Shown: positions 43,123 to 52,248, counted from the first letter of the stretch. The stretch: DNA of 64,000 nt from Sphingomonas sp. HITSZ_GF (GCF_029543155.1 NZ_JARQXA010000002.1:591829-655828), one strand, 5' to 3'. Notes: a model not told the origin generated them from the letters alone. Program-made: numbers and translations.

Positions 43123-43956
43123 ATGATTCCATCGAGTTGCCATCTTCAGCGAAAGGGCAATTTGTTGCTCGGAGACCGTGCCAAAGTGCCATCAGCGGCG
43201 GAAAATGGTGCCAGCCCAGAGCGGCTGAAGGCTGAGGGATTCCCTGTCGCTCCCATCATTGAAGCAATCATGGAAGTCCAATTCGCGGGTGGGCTCAATG
43301 CCTCCGAGGTGGACGCCGTGCGCGACGCGCTTGCCAAGTTCTATCCCGATCGCGCTGAGACTCGTCAAACGGGCTTCGTTTACGACATCGCTACCGAAGC
43401 ATTCGATTTGCAAGACGCTAGATCAGTGTTCCGTCTCAGCGGCAACGATGGGACAGAAGTAGCTATTGTTGGCCCGGCTGGCTTCAGCGCATCTCAGCTC
43501 ACACCATACAAGTCGTGGGAAGTGTTATTTGAGCGTTTCGCGCGCGATTGGGAAAGCGTGGACACGGTGTTGGCTTGCCGCTTGGCCAGCCGCTTGGCTG
43601 TGAGGTACGTCAATAGGATCGACGTGCCGATGGATGAGCATGGCACGGCGGAATACGAGCAATACATCGCAAGCCATATCCAGCTTCCGCGAAGCATCCC
43701 AACGATACATGACTTCTATCTGCGGTTCGCCTTGCAACTGCCAGAGATTGGTGCGCTCGCGACGGTCCAATCCGCAGTCATGCCGCAAGCCGTCGAAGGT
43801 AAAGCGTCCTTCGCGCTCGACATCGACGTAGCCAAAACCGAGGGTTTGGCCACCGATCGAGCAGGATTGTTGAAGCAGCTATCAAGCTTTCGCGCTTCCA
43901 AAAACAATCTGTATCGCCAGTTGCTTACCGACAAAGCTTTGGGGGAGTTTCGATGA
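43123..43956 (+). CDS. TIGR04255-like protein of unknown function
   Basis: 277 residues from the first ATG; the real start may be up to 30 codons later, since the conserved part begins at FPVAPIIEAIMEVQFAGGL (about residue 40). That opening, a middle NRIDVPMDEH and a terminal LLTDKALGEF match the TIGR04255 family as I recall it; its function is unknown and its distribution sporadic. Codon use is markedly less GC-biased than all neighbours, pointing to horizontal gain. It overlaps the next gene by 4 bp, so they probably act together. Confidence 0.7.
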   Translation: MIPSSCHLQRKGNLLLGDRAKVPSAAENGASPERLKAEGFPVAPIIEAIMEVQFAGGLNASEVDAVRDALAKFYPDRAETRQTGFVYDIATEAFDLQDARSVFRLSGNDGTEVAIVGPAGFSASQLTPYKSWEVLFERFARDWESVDTVLACRLASRLAVRYVNRIDVPMDEHGTAEYEQYIASHIQLPRSIPTIHDFYLRFALQLPEIGALATVQSAVMPQAVEGKASFALDIDVAKTEGLATDRAGLLKQLSSFRASKNNLYRQLLTDKALGEFR

Positions 43957-44498
43957 GCATTATGACGTTGAAGCGGCCTGAGCCAACCTACCGTCAGACA
44001 GCATCTGCCTCAGACCAGGGAACGACTTTCAGTCGTACCCGGGTGACCGCTGCGCGCCAGCAAATCAATATCGAACCAATTGGGATTCAGCAAACGACAG
44101 ATCAGCTTCTTACAGCTGCCCTGCTTCAGGCTACCAGCGTAGTTCGTGATGGGACGCGGGATTTGGGGGTGGATCGAGCGGGAACTCTTGTCGCTCGGAT
44201 TGCTGAGCTGCTTGATCCCGCGGAATGGGAAGAAGGGGACGAGATCCTCAAAGTTGGGTCAGTCCGGACGCTCGTTCGGACGCTAATCGCCCTTGAGCAT
44301 GATGTTGGCGGGATCGCTTTGACCCGCGCCGGCAACTTGGCTGTTTCGTGGAGTGGCGACGACGGCAAGCTCCGTGTTGAGGCATTGCCGGACGGTAAGG
44401 TCTCTTGGGCCCTTATTTGCCGAGCTGGTGATGTCATAGACGCACGACATCAATCTTCGGATACAATCGCCAACCTTCGGTCTATTTGCGAATCCTGA
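43953..44498 (+). CDS. Hypothetical protein, partner of the TIGR04255-like gene
   Basis: 181 residues, not recognised. The N-terminal 60 residues are polar and probably flexible (TYRQTASASDQGTTFSRTRV). A mixed alpha/beta part follows (VDRAGTLVARIAELLDPAEW, then GNLAVSWSGDDGKLRVEALP with IALTRAG before it). No signal peptide, membrane helix or catalytic motif is evident. ATGA overlap with the upstream gene implies coupled translation. Confidence 0.65.
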   Translation: MSIMTLKRPEPTYRQTASASDQGTTFSRTRVTAARQQINIEPIGIQQTTDQLLTAALLQATSVVRDGTRDLGVDRAGTLVARIAELLDPAEWEEGDEILKVGSVRTLVRTLIALEHDVGGIALTRAGNLAVSWSGDDGKLRVEALPDGKVSWALICRAGDVIDARHQSSDTIANLRSICES

Positions 44499-44507
44499 TC
44501 CGCCGGG

Positions 44508-44960
44508 GTGCCCGACGTGGACGAGGCATTGCCCGACGACGCTACAGTCATCCTGCATGTCTCCAAAGGCAGGCAGCTGCCAAAGGACGCGGATATCTGC
44601 GAGTCTATCGATCAGGACGCCTTCCGCTGCGATGATGATGGAATATCAGTGACTTGGGTCGAGTATTTCGACGGCCAAGCGTCAGAGCAGTTTCATCAGG
44701 CTGCTCATGCGATGAAGGGTGCGATGAAATTGAGGAAATCGGGCGTCATCGTGACTGCCAAGGTAGCGGACATCAAAGCGGTGTTAGCCGAAGTCGGCGT
44801 CTCGGTAGAAGTCGTTACCGATCCTCAGCTTGAGAACGAAGCTCATTGTCTCATCAAGGGGATTCAACCCGAGAATCTCACCGGGCTGCTCGCGCTGACC
44901 CAAGCCTTCCCACGCGCTGGTTTTATTCAATGCGATACCGTCGAAGGGCTTGTGGGGTAG
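44508..44960 (+). CDS. Hypothetical protein, third gene of the low-GC cassette
   Basis: 150 residues from a GTG start after CCGGG. Not recognised. It is acidic, with two alpha/beta units (TVILHVSKGRQLPKDADICE and SGVIVTAKVADIKAVLAEVG). No membrane segment or known motif is seen. It lies 9 bp after the previous gene and shares its composition. Confidence 0.6.
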   Translation: MPDVDEALPDDATVILHVSKGRQLPKDADICESIDQDAFRCDDDGISVTWVEYFDGQASEQFHQAAHAMKGAMKLRKSGVIVTAKVADIKAVLAEVGVSVEVVTDPQLENEAHCLIKGIQPENLTGLLALTQAFPRAGFIQCDTVEGLVG

Positions 44961-45070
44961 CCACTAAGACGAATCGCGCAGCGGTGGTTCGCCACCCTCC
45001 GCTTACACCCGCTCACCAATGTGGAAATGAAGGAGCAGCTCCATCCCTCTTTCCATATGCTCAACAGAAT

Positions 45071-45144
45071 TGGATGCCCCGTGAGGATTCGAACCTCAAT
45101 TGACGGAGTCAGAGTCCGTAGTCTTACCTTTAGACGACGGGGCA
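45071..45144 (-). tRNA. tRNA-Gln (anticodon CUG)
   Basis: Read on the minus strand, acceptor TGCCCCG pairs with CGGGGCA. The anticodon arm is ACGGA-CTCTGAC-TCCGT with anticodon CTG. The T arm is TGAGG-TTCGAATC-CTCA, and the gene encodes its own CCA end (TCCA). The low-GC cassette lies just beyond its 3' end. Confidence 0.95.
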
Positions 45145-45174
45145 TCACGCGACATCACTGTCGGCAGGCGGCGC

Positions 45175-45203
45175 GCAATACGGTGCCCACCGTGCTCTGT
45201 CAA
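45175..45203 (-). promoter_or_regulatory. Sigma-70 promoter of tRNA-Gln
   Basis: On the minus strand: TTGACA, 17 bp, TATTGC, about 30 bp before the tRNA 5' end. A very good housekeeping match. Confidence 0.7.
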
Positions 45204-45312
45204 CGCCCGGAAAATGCCGCCTGCCTTGCCCCGGCCTGCGCACTCGGCTAGCCTCGCTTTCAAGCACCGGCGGCGAAAAGCCGTGACGGAACAGAACATA
45301 AGCGAGTGATGT

Positions 45313-46365
45313 ATGGGGGATGGCACCGCCAATATGCCCCGCGGCCGTGGTCCCGGCAAAGCCAGGAAGCCCGCGCCGCCTCCGGAAAGGCCGATTCGCG
45401 GCCGCTGGCCCGAAGGGCGCCATTATGCGGCGCTCGATCTCGGCACCAACAACTGCCGCCTGCTGATCGCGCGCCCGCAAGGATCGGGCTTCGCCGTGGT
45501 CGATGCCTTTTCGCGCATCGTCCGTCTGGGCGAAGGGCTCGCCACCTCGGGCAGGCTCTCCGATGCCGCGATCGAGCGCACCATCGCCGCGCTGCGCATC
45601 TGCGCCGAGAAGCTCAAGCGCCGCAACGTGATCCTCGCCCGCTCGGTCGCGACCGAGGCCTGCCGCCAGGCGGCCAACGGATCCGAGTTCATCGAGCGCG
45701 TCTATCGCGAGACCGGCATCGCACTCGACATCATCACCGCCGAGGAAGAAGCGCGCCTGGCGGTGCTCGGCTGTCATGCGCTGCTCGAGCCCGGCGACGG
45801 CCCGGCGCTGGTGTTCGACATCGGCGGCGGCTCGACCGAGCTGGTGCTGGTCGATTCGCGCGGCGAGGTGCCGCGCATCCTCGACTGGCACAGCGCGCAA
45901 TGGGGCGTGGTCTCGCTCACCGAAGCCTCGGGCAGCGCCGAGAGCGCCGAGGACCGCGCCGCGCTCTACGCAAGCATGCGCGCCCGCGTGGCGGAGAGTT
46001 TCGCGCCCTTCGCCAAGCGGCTGCGCAAGCCGCGCGGTACGCCACGCCTGCTCGGCACCTCGGGCACCGTCACTACGCTCGCCAGCGTCCATCTCGGGCT
46101 CGCCGCCTATGATCGCTCGGTCGTCGACGGGCTGATCGTGCCGGCGCCGGCGATGCGCGAGGTCAGCCAGCGGATCGCGGCGATGAGCATGGCCGAGCGC
46201 AGCCGGGTGCCGTGCATCGGCTCGGAGCGCGCCGATCTCGTCGTCGCCGGCTGCGCTATCCTCGAGACGATTCTCGATCTATGGCCCGCCGAACGGCTCG
46301 GCATCGCCGATCGCGGCATTCGCGAAGGCATCCTCCGCCGGCTGATCAACGGGAGAAGTTTGTGA
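45313..46365 (+). CDS. Ppx/GppA family exopolyphosphatase or pppGpp phosphohydrolase
   Basis: 350 residues. The ASKHA fold is clear: YAALDLGTNNCRLLIARPQ (phosphate-1), VATEACRQAANG, FDIGGGSTELVLVDSRGE (phosphate-2) and GTSGTVTTLASVHLGL. It lacks the C-terminal HD domain of E. coli Ppx/GppA. It degrades polyphosphate, pppGpp or both; sequence alone does not decide. rlmE follows. Confidence 0.9.
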   Translation: MGDGTANMPRGRGPGKARKPAPPPERPIRGRWPEGRHYAALDLGTNNCRLLIARPQGSGFAVVDAFSRIVRLGEGLATSGRLSDAAIERTIAALRICAEKLKRRNVILARSVATEACRQAANGSEFIERVYRETGIALDIITAEEEARLAVLGCHALLEPGDGPALVFDIGGGSTELVLVDSRGEVPRILDWHSAQWGVVSLTEASGSAESAEDRAALYASMRARVAESFAPFAKRLRKPRGTPRLLGTSGTVTTLASVHLGLAAYDRSVVDGLIVPAPAMREVSQRIAAMSMAERSRVPCIGSERADLVVAGCAILETILDLWPAERLGIADRGIREGILRRLINGRSL

Positions 46366-46383
46366 CGTTTTCCGTTGACGGTA

Positions 46384-46453
46384 CCAGCCCGCTCCCCCAC
46401 CCGGCCTCCCACATGATGATGCCGTTGGGAGGCCGGGTGGGGGAGCGGGCCGG
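46384..46453. repeat. Dispersed inverted repeat, GCCCGCTCCCC family, copy 2
   Basis: 27-bp arms (46384-46410 and 46427-46453) with one mismatch. The core GCCCGCTCCCCCACCCGGCC matches the copy at 14521-14595; the loops differ. It lies between ppx/gppA and rlmE, both on the plus strand. Confidence 0.9.
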
Positions 46454-46471
46454 CGCAGCAGGAATGAGGCT

Positions 46472-47167
46472 ATGAGTAGGGGTGGAGGCCGCGGCCATAC
46501 CCGCGTGCTGACCGCGCGCAAGCGCACCGCGCAGTCGACGCGCTGGCTCGAGCGCCAGCTCAACGATCCGTACGTCAAGCGCGCCAAGGCCGAGGGCTAT
46601 CGCAGCCGGGCGGCCTATAAGCTGATCGAGCTCGATGAGAAGTTCAGGTTCCTCAAGGGCAAGAAGCGCGTGCTCGATCTCGGCATCGCGCCCGGCGGCT
46701 GGACCCAGGTGGTGCGCCGCCGCCTGCCCAAGGCGCCGGTGGTCGGCATCGATCTGCTGCCGGTCGATCCGATCGACGGCGCGATCATCCTGCAGATGGA
46801 CTTCATGGACGATGCCGCGCCCGATCGGCTGATCGAGGAATTGGGCGGCGCGCCGGACCTGATCGTGTCGGACATGGCGGCCAACACCGTCGGCCATCCG
46901 CAGACCGATGCGCTGCGGACGATGGGCCTGGTCGAGACCGCGCTCGATTTCGCGATCCAGGTGCTCGAGCCCGGCGGCGATTTCGTCGCCAAGGTCTTTG
47001 CCGGCGGCGCCGATTCGTCGCTGGTCGCCGAGATGAAGCGCAACTTCGCCACGGTGAAGCACGCCAAGCCGCCCTCGAGCCGCAAGGGCTCGGTCGAATG
47101 GTTCGTGGTGGCCCAGGGCTTCAAGGGGCGGAAGGCCGCGCCCTCGTCCGAACCGGAATCCGAATAG
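46472..47167 (+). CDS. rlmE: 23S rRNA 2'-O-ribose methyltransferase RlmE (FtsJ)
   Basis: 231 residues. The SAM site is VLDLGIAPGGWTQVVRRRLP; the K-D-K-E tetrad can be placed at YRSRAAYKL, LIVSDMAANTVGH, FVAKVFAGG and SVEWFVV. RlmE methylates the 2'-hydroxyl of a uridine in the 23S A loop. An N-terminal basic extension (MSRGGGRGHTRVLTARKRTA) is longer than in E. coli. Confidence 0.95.
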   Translation: MSRGGGRGHTRVLTARKRTAQSTRWLERQLNDPYVKRAKAEGYRSRAAYKLIELDEKFRFLKGKKRVLDLGIAPGGWTQVVRRRLPKAPVVGIDLLPVDPIDGAIILQMDFMDDAAPDRLIEELGGAPDLIVSDMAANTVGHPQTDALRTMGLVETALDFAIQVLEPGGDFVAKVFAGGADSSLVAEMKRNFATVKHAKPPSSRKGSVEWFVVAQGFKGRKAAPSSEPESE

Positions 47168-47168
47168 C

Positions 47169-47202
47169 AAAAGGGCCCCGGAATCGCTTCCGGGGCCCTT
47201 TT
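47169..47202. terminator. Bidirectional terminator between rlmE and rpoZ
   Basis: A perfect 15-bp stem (AAAAGGGCCCCGGAA, loop TCGC) ends in TTTT on both strands, serving the convergent rlmE and rpoZ genes. Confidence 0.92.
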
Positions 47203-47223
47203 GGTTGTCAGCGATTCGCCGGC

Positions 47224-47568
47224 TCAGCCGTCGTAGTCGCCGCCCAGATTCTGGTTGCGCGGCGGGGCAGCGGCGGTGAGGCGCAGCGCCTCGGCCGAAG
47301 CCGCGATCGAGCCGACCTCGTCCGGCGCTTCCTCGTCGTCGATCTGGACGCGCTGCAGGCTCGAGACCACGGCTTCCTCGAGGTGCGTCGGGCGCACGGT
47401 CTCTTCGGCGATCTCGCGGAGCGCGACGACCGGGTTCTTGTCGCGGTCGCGATCGATGGTCAGATCGGCGCCGCCCGAAATCTGGCGGGCGCGCTGCGCC
47501 GCGAACAGCACGAGATCGAAACGGTTGGGAACCTTGTCGACGCAATCTTCGACAGTGACGCGCGCCAT
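47224..47568 (-). CDS. rpoZ: RNA polymerase omega subunit RpoZ
   Basis: 114 residues. [20 protein letters not shown] then [20 protein letters not shown] is the conserved omega core, followed by [15 protein letters not shown]. The C-terminal 50 residues are a poorly conserved acidic tail. Omega binds and stabilises the beta' subunit and contributes to ppGpp sensing. It has its own promoter. Confidence 0.96.
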   Translation of the reverse strand: MARVTVEDCVDKVPNRFDLVLFAAQRARQISGGADLTIDRDRDKNPVVALREIAEETVRPTHLEEAVVSSLQRVQIDDEEAPDEVGSIAASAEALRLTAAAPPRNQNLGGDYDG

Positions 47569-47608
47569 CTACGCTTCCTTGAAAAACGGAGTGTCCGGGA
47601 AAGGCGGC

Positions 47609-47637
47609 GATCTAGGGTCCGCTCTCGTAAAAGTCAA
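47609..47637 (-). promoter_or_regulatory. Sigma-70 promoter of rpoZ
   Basis: On the minus strand: TTGACT, 17 bp, TAGATC, about 40 bp before the rpoZ ATG. The -10 form TAGATx recurs at the rRNA promoter near 63777. Confidence 0.6.
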
Positions 47638-47705
47638 GAAAATCGGCCGCCGAACGATTCCGGCCGCCATGCGTTGGGAACGCACTCGCAACGACTTGGG
47701 AAAAC

Positions 47706-48923
47706 ATGGAAGCGCTCGCCCCCCTTGCCCCCGATCCCCTGCCCGCGCATCACGGGCCGATGCAGTTCTCGCAGCCGAGCTTCACCGTCGACGGCAACCG
47801 GCTGACGTTGTTGCCCGACGGGCCCGAGCGGATGGAGGCGCTGCTCGACCTGATCCGCCGCGCCGAGCGGTCGCTGCGCGTGCTCTATTACATCTATGTC
47901 GACGACGATGCCGGCGCCGCGGTGCGCCAGGCGCTGATCGATGCCGCGGCGCGCGGGGTCCAGGTCAGCCTGATCGTCGACGGGCTCGGCAGCGAGCATG
48001 CCCAGAGCCATCGCTTCTTCGATCCGCTCCACGAGGCCGGCGTGGAAGTATGCCGATTCGTGCCGCGCTGGGGCCGGCGCTATCTGCTCCGCAACCACCA
48101 GAAGCTGGCGCTTGCCGACGAGGCGCGGGTGATCGTCGGCGGGTTCAACATCGAGAACAGCTATTTCGGCACCGTTGCCGAACAGGCCTGGCGCGATCTG
48201 GGGCTGCTGGTCGAGGGGCCGGCGGCGGCGCGGCTGGTCGGCTATTTCGATGCCTTGTCGAGCTGGGCCAAGCGCCCCAAGCCGTCGCTGCGCCGTCTCG
48301 CCAAGACGCTGCGCGCCTGGAGCGAGCCCGCGGGCGCCACGCGCTGGCTGCTCGGCGGGCCGATGCGGCGGCTGTCGCCCTGGGCCCGCGAAGTGAAGCG
48401 CGACATGGAACGCTCCAACTCGATCGACATCATCGCCGCCTATTTCGCGCCCAATCCGGCGATGCTGCGCCGCCTCGATCGTGCCGGCAAGCGCGGGCGG
48501 GTGCGGCTGGTGCTGCCTTCCAAGCTCGATCACGGCGCGGCGATCTGGGCGGCGCGCTTTACCTATGCCGGGCTTCTCCGAAAGAATGTCCAGATCTACG
48601 AATATCAGCCGACCAAGCTCCACGCGAAGCTGTTCCTGATGGACGATGTCGTGAACATCGGCTCGGCCAATTTCGATATCCGCTCGATGTTCCTCAACCT
48701 CGAACTGATGTTCCGGGTCGAGGACAAGGCCTTCGCCGCCTATGTCCGCGCGTTCGTCGACGGCGAGATCGCCCAGTCCGAGCGAATCACGCCCGCGCTC
48801 TACAAGGCGCGCACCGGCCCCTGGACGCGGGTGAAGCAGGCGGCCGCCTATTTCGTGATGGCGGTGCTCGACTATAACGTCACGCGCCGGCTCAATTTCG
48901 GCCCGCGCAGGCCGCGCGCCTAG
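47706..48923 (+). CDS. Cardiolipin synthase-like phospholipase D family protein
   Basis: 405 residues with two HKD motifs: HQKLALAD (H131) and HAKLFLMDD (H306), followed by GGFNIENSYFG and GSANFDIRSMFLNLE. These define phosphatidyltransferases such as ClsB. It has no N-terminal membrane helices, so it is ClsB/C-like more than ClsA-like. It probably joins phospholipids to make cardiolipin. Confidence 0.87.
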   Translation: MEALAPLAPDPLPAHHGPMQFSQPSFTVDGNRLTLLPDGPERMEALLDLIRRAERSLRVLYYIYVDDDAGAAVRQALIDAAARGVQVSLIVDGLGSEHAQSHRFFDPLHEAGVEVCRFVPRWGRRYLLRNHQKLALADEARVIVGGFNIENSYFGTVAEQAWRDLGLLVEGPAAARLVGYFDALSSWAKRPKPSLRRLAKTLRAWSEPAGATRWLLGGPMRRLSPWAREVKRDMERSNSIDIIAAYFAPNPAMLRRLDRAGKRGRVRLVLPSKLDHGAAIWAARFTYAGLLRKNVQIYEYQPTKLHAKLFLMDDVVNIGSANFDIRSMFLNLELMFRVEDKAFAAYVRAFVDGEIAQSERITPALYKARTGPWTRVKQAAAYFVMAVLDYNVTRRLNFGPRRPRA

Positions 48924-48956
48924 AGCGGGTCGATATTCGGGCGGAACTCTCCCCAT

Positions 48957-48985
48957 CGTCATGCTGAAACAAGTTCAGGGTGACG
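48957..48985. repeat. Short dispersed palindrome between convergent genes
   Basis: CGTCATGCTGAA (48957-48968) and TTCAGGGTGACG (48974-48985) pair with two mismatches around ACAAG. It separates the convergent phospholipase D and kdsB genes and may terminate both. Confidence 0.7.
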
Positions 48986-49012
48986 CGGTCTTGTTGGCGC
49001 GGCGCCCGAACT

Positions 49013-49792
49013 TCAAAGTCCGACGGCGCCCCCCAGGGCCGAGGCGACCAGCGGCACGTCCTCGGCATTGTTGACTTCCCAGAAGCCTGCCTCGGGCGCC
49101 GGCACCTCGACCAGCCGGATGCCCATGCCGTTCTCGAGGAAGCGCAGCTGCTCCAGCCCCTCGGCGAGCTCGAGCGCCCCCGGCGCCCAGCCGGCATAGG
49201 CGGCGAGCGCCGCGGGCGTATAGGCATAGAGGCCGATATGCAGCTTGGGGCGCGCGCCATGGGGCAGCACGCGCTTGGAGAAATAGAGCGCATTGCCGGC
49301 CCGGTCCGCCACCACCGTGGTGCCGCCGACGCGCCCCGCCGCGGCGTCGGCCAGCAGCCGCGCCTCGGTCGCCGCATCGCATGCGAGCCAGGGCGTCAGC
49401 ATCGCCGCGCCGGTCGCGCGCCAGGCGTCCACCAGCGCGGCGATGTCCGATCGGCGGACCAGCGGCGAATCGCCCTGCAGGTTGATCACCAGCTTCGCGC
49501 CCGGCCGGCGTGCCGCGACTTCGGCGCAGCGCTCGGTGCCGTTCCGCGCCGCGGCGCCGGTCATCACCGCAGTCCCGCCGAAGCCGCGCACGGCCTCAGC
49601 GATGCGCTCGTCCTCGGTCGCCACCACCACGTCGCCCAGGTCGCTTGCGCGCATCGCCGCTTCCCAGGTCCATTGCACCAGCGGCTTTTCCCCCAGCAGC
49701 GCCAGCGGCTTGCCGGGAAAGCGCACCGAAGCGAAGCGCGCCGGGACGACGATGAGGACCTCTGCCGGGCGATCTGCGATCAAATCGGACAT
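49013..49792 (-). CDS. kdsB: 3-deoxy-manno-octulosonate cytidylyltransferase KdsB/KpsU
   Basis: 259 residues from the ATG preceded by AGGGAG. IVVPARFASVRFPGKPLALL, VVVATEDERI, MTGAAARNGTERCAEVAARR and NLQGDSPLVRRSDI are CMP-Kdo synthetase motifs. The enzyme activates Kdo with CTP for LPS and, next to kpsS, for the Kdo linker of the capsule. Divergent from kpsS with only 33 bp between start codons. Confidence 0.93.
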   Translation of the reverse strand: MSDLIADRPAEVLIVVPARFASVRFPGKPLALLGEKPLVQWTWEAAMRASDLGDVVVATEDERIAEAVRGFGGTAVMTGAAARNGTERCAEVAARRPGAKLVINLQGDSPLVRRSDIAALVDAWRATGAAMLTPWLACDAATEARLLADAAAGRVGGTTVVADRAGNALYFSKRVLPHGARPKLHIGLYAYTPAALAAYAGWAPGALELAEGLEQLRFLENGMGIRLVEVPAPEAGFWEVNNAEDVPLVASALGGAVGL

Positions 49793-49825
49793 ATCTCCCT
49801 TTAGGAGCCCGCTTCCGCAAAGGCG

Positions 49826-51124
49826 ATGCGCATCGTAAGAGACTGGCGAAGAGGGAAAATCGTGGCGACAGGGCCCAATAGTCTGGACGACGGGCAAGTG
49901 CCCGTGCCCCCGGCCGCGCGCACGCCGCTGCGGCTGGTCGAGCGGCCGCGCCATTTCCTCTTCCTCCAGGGCCTGCCCGGGCCGTTCTTCCGCCGCCTCG
50001 GCCGGCATCTGCGCGAGCGCGGGTCCACCGTGTCGCGCGTCAATTTCAGCGGCGGCGACTGGTGGGACTGGCCCGGCGGCACCGGCTTCCGCGGCGCGCC
50101 CGCCGATTTCCCCGCCTGGCTCGAACGCTTCGTTGCCGAGCGCGGAGTCAGCGACATCGTCGTGTTCGGCGATTGCCGCGCGCCCCATGTCGCGGCCCGT
50201 GCGCTCGCCGATCGTCGGGGCCTGCGCTTCCATGCATTCGAGGAAGGCTATCTGCGCCCCGATCACGTCACGCTCGAGCGCGGCGGCGTGAACGGCCATT
50301 CGAGCTTCCCGCGCTCGCTCCATGCGCTGCGCCTGCTCGACGCGCGGATCGAGCAGGCCGGGGAAGCCGTGGCGGTGCGCAACGATTTCGCGCCGCGCGC
50401 CCGCGAAGCGGTGCTCCACCATGTCTTCACGCTGCTCGGCCGCCCGCGCTTCCCGCATCATCGCAACCACCGCTTCTGGCCGGCCTGGCGCGAGGCGGCG
50501 GGCTGGCTCGGCCGGCGCCTGCGCCGCCGCCGCGAGCGGCGCGCCAGCCTGGCCGCGCTCGCCGGGCTCGCCGGCCGCCCGATCTTCCTGCTGCCGCTCC
50601 AGATCGAAGGCGATTCGCAGCTCGCGGTCCATTCGCCCTTCGCGTCGATCGTCGAGGCGATGGAGCATGTCCTCCAGGCCTTTCGCGCGGCGCCGCCCGA
50701 GGCGCGGCTGCTGGTCAAGCAGCATCCGCTCGATCCCGGCGTGGTCCGCTGGCGCGCGCTGGTGACCGAGGCGGCGCACCGGATCGGCGTGGGCGACAAG
50801 GTGGCGTTCATCGAACGCGGCGATCTGCTGCCCCTGCTGCGCGTCGCGCGCGGTGTGGTGACGATCAACAGCACGGTCGGCCCCCTCGCGCTTGCCGAAG
50901 GCGTGCCGGTGCTGGCGATGGGCGCGGCGATCTACCGGATGGAGGGGATCACCGCCGAATGCAGCCTCGCCGAATTCTGGCGCGATCCGCCCCCGGTGGT
51001 GCCCGAGAATTTCGCGCTGCTCTGCCGGGTGCTGCGCGCCAAGTGCCTGGTCAATGGCGGGTTCCACAGCGCGGCGGGGCTCGATCTGCTGGTGCGGGGC
51101 AGCGCGGAGCGGCTGCTCGCGTGA
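49826..51124 (+). CDS. kpsS: Capsule beta-Kdo transferase KpsS
   Basis: 432 residues. FLFLQGLPGPFFRRLGRHLR, VNFSGGDWWDW, HAFEEGYLRPDHVTLERGGV, LLVKQHPLDPG and VVTINSTVGPLALAEGVPVL match KpsS. KpsS begins the poly-Kdo linker on lyso-phosphatidylglycerol at the inner membrane, on which the capsule chain is built. It overlaps the next gene by 4 bp. Confidence 0.93.
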   Translation: MRIVRDWRRGKIVATGPNSLDDGQVPVPPAARTPLRLVERPRHFLFLQGLPGPFFRRLGRHLRERGSTVSRVNFSGGDWWDWPGGTGFRGAPADFPAWLERFVAERGVSDIVVFGDCRAPHVAARALADRRGLRFHAFEEGYLRPDHVTLERGGVNGHSSFPRSLHALRLLDARIEQAGEAVAVRNDFAPRAREAVLHHVFTLLGRPRFPHHRNHRFWPAWREAAGWLGRRLRRRRERRASLAALAGLAGRPIFLLPLQIEGDSQLAVHSPFASIVEAMEHVLQAFRAAPPEARLLVKQHPLDPGVVRWRALVTEAAHRIGVGDKVAFIERGDLLPLLRVARGVVTINSTVGPLALAEGVPVLAMGAAIYRMEGITAECSLAEFWRDPPPVVPENFALLCRVLRAKCLVNGGFHSAAGLDLLVRGSAERLLA

Positions 51125-52248
51125 AGCGCCCGCTGACGCTCGACATCACCCGGCTGCTGCTGCGCCGCCGCCATGCCACGCCCACCGGCATCGATCGGCT
51201 CGAGCTGGCCTATGCCCGCGCGCTGCTTGGCGCGCAGGATCGTCCCGTCGCGTTCGAAGCCTGGGTGCCGGGCATCGGCGCCTGTGGCTATTCGCGCGCC
51301 GCGCTGGCGGCGTTGCTCCCCCGGATCGAAGCGCGCTGGGCCGCGGGTGAACCTTCGGGCATCGCGCTGTCGGGCCTGCGTCCGCGCGTGCGCCGCGAAG
51401 GTGAGGTGCGGCTGCTCGTCTCGCACCACCATCTCGCCGAGCTCGATCGCCGCCACCGGCCCGATGCGAAGACCTGCGTCTATGTCCATGACGCGATTCC
51501 CGCCGATTTTCCCGAATATGCCCGGCCCGGCGGGGCGGAGAAGCACGAACGGCGCCTGCGCAACGCCGCCCGCTTCGCCGACGGCATCCTGGTCAACTCG
51601 CACGCCACTGCTGCCTCGCTGGCGCGCTTCCTCGAAGCCCGGCGCCCGCCGCTGCTCGTCGCCCCGCTCGGCGTCGAGCCGCGCTTCGCCGGTGCCGCGC
51701 CCGAAGTGCAGGACCGCCCCTATTTCCTCTGCCTCGGCACGATCGAGCCGAGGAAGAACCATCTCCTGCTCCTCCAGGTCTGGCGGGCGCTGGCTGGCGG
51801 CGGCGATGCGCCGCGGCTAATCCTGGTCGGGCGGCGCGGGTGGGAGAATGAGAATGTCGTCGACATGCTCGAGCGCAGCCCGGCGATCCGGGCGCTGGTG
51901 GTCGAGGCGGGGCGCGTGGGGGATGCCCGGCTCGCCGGCCTGGTCGCGGGCGCGCGCGCGGTGCTGATGCCGAGCTTCGCCGAAGGCTTCGGCCTGCCGG
52001 TGGCCGAGGCGCTTGCCGCGGGCGTGCCGGTGATCGCCAGCGACCTGCCCGCGCTGCGCGAGACCGGCGGCGACGTCCCCGACTATCTCGATCCGCTCGA
52101 CGGGCCCGGCTGGATGCAGGCGATCCGCGACTATGCCGCGCCGGGCAGCGCCCGCCGCGCCGCGCAGCTCGATCGGCTAGGGCATTGGTCGCCGCCTGGA
52201 TGGGACGCGCATTTCGATGCCGTCCTGCCCTTTCTGGACGGCCTGTGA
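51121..52248 (+). CDS. Glycosyltransferase family 4 protein
   Basis: 375 residues from a GTG start overlapping the kpsS stop. The N-terminus reads LTLDITRLLLRRRHATPTGI then DRLELAYARALL, as in mannosyltransferase-like capsule enzymes. The C-terminal GT4 domain has FLCLGTIEPRKNHLLLLQVW and the E-x7-E motif region MPSFAEGFGLPVAEALAAGV. Sugar donor unknown. It probably builds the capsule repeat. Confidence 0.88.
   Translation: MKRPLTLDITRLLLRRRHATPTGIDRLELAYARALLGAQDRPVAFEAWVPGIGACGYSRAALAALLPRIEARWAAGEPSGIALSGLRPRVRREGEVRLLVSHHHLAELDRRHRPDAKTCVYVHDAIPADFPEYARPGGAEKHERRLRNAARFADGILVNSHATAASLARFLEARRPPLLVAPLGVEPRFAGAAPEVQDRPYFLCLGTIEPRKNHLLLLQVWRALAGGGDAPRLILVGRRGWENENVVDMLERSPAIRALVVEAGRVGDARLAGLVAGARAVLMPSFAEGFGLPVAEALAAGVPVIASDLPALRETGGDVPDYLDPLDGPGWMQAIRDYAAPGSARRAAQLDRLGHWSPPGWDAHFDAVLPFLDGL

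Noticed and set aside
43000..45147. Attachment-site repeat for an island at tRNA-Gln
   Set aside because: The tRNA 3' end sequence is not repeated on the far side of the cassette and no integrase is present, so an integrative element cannot be claimed.
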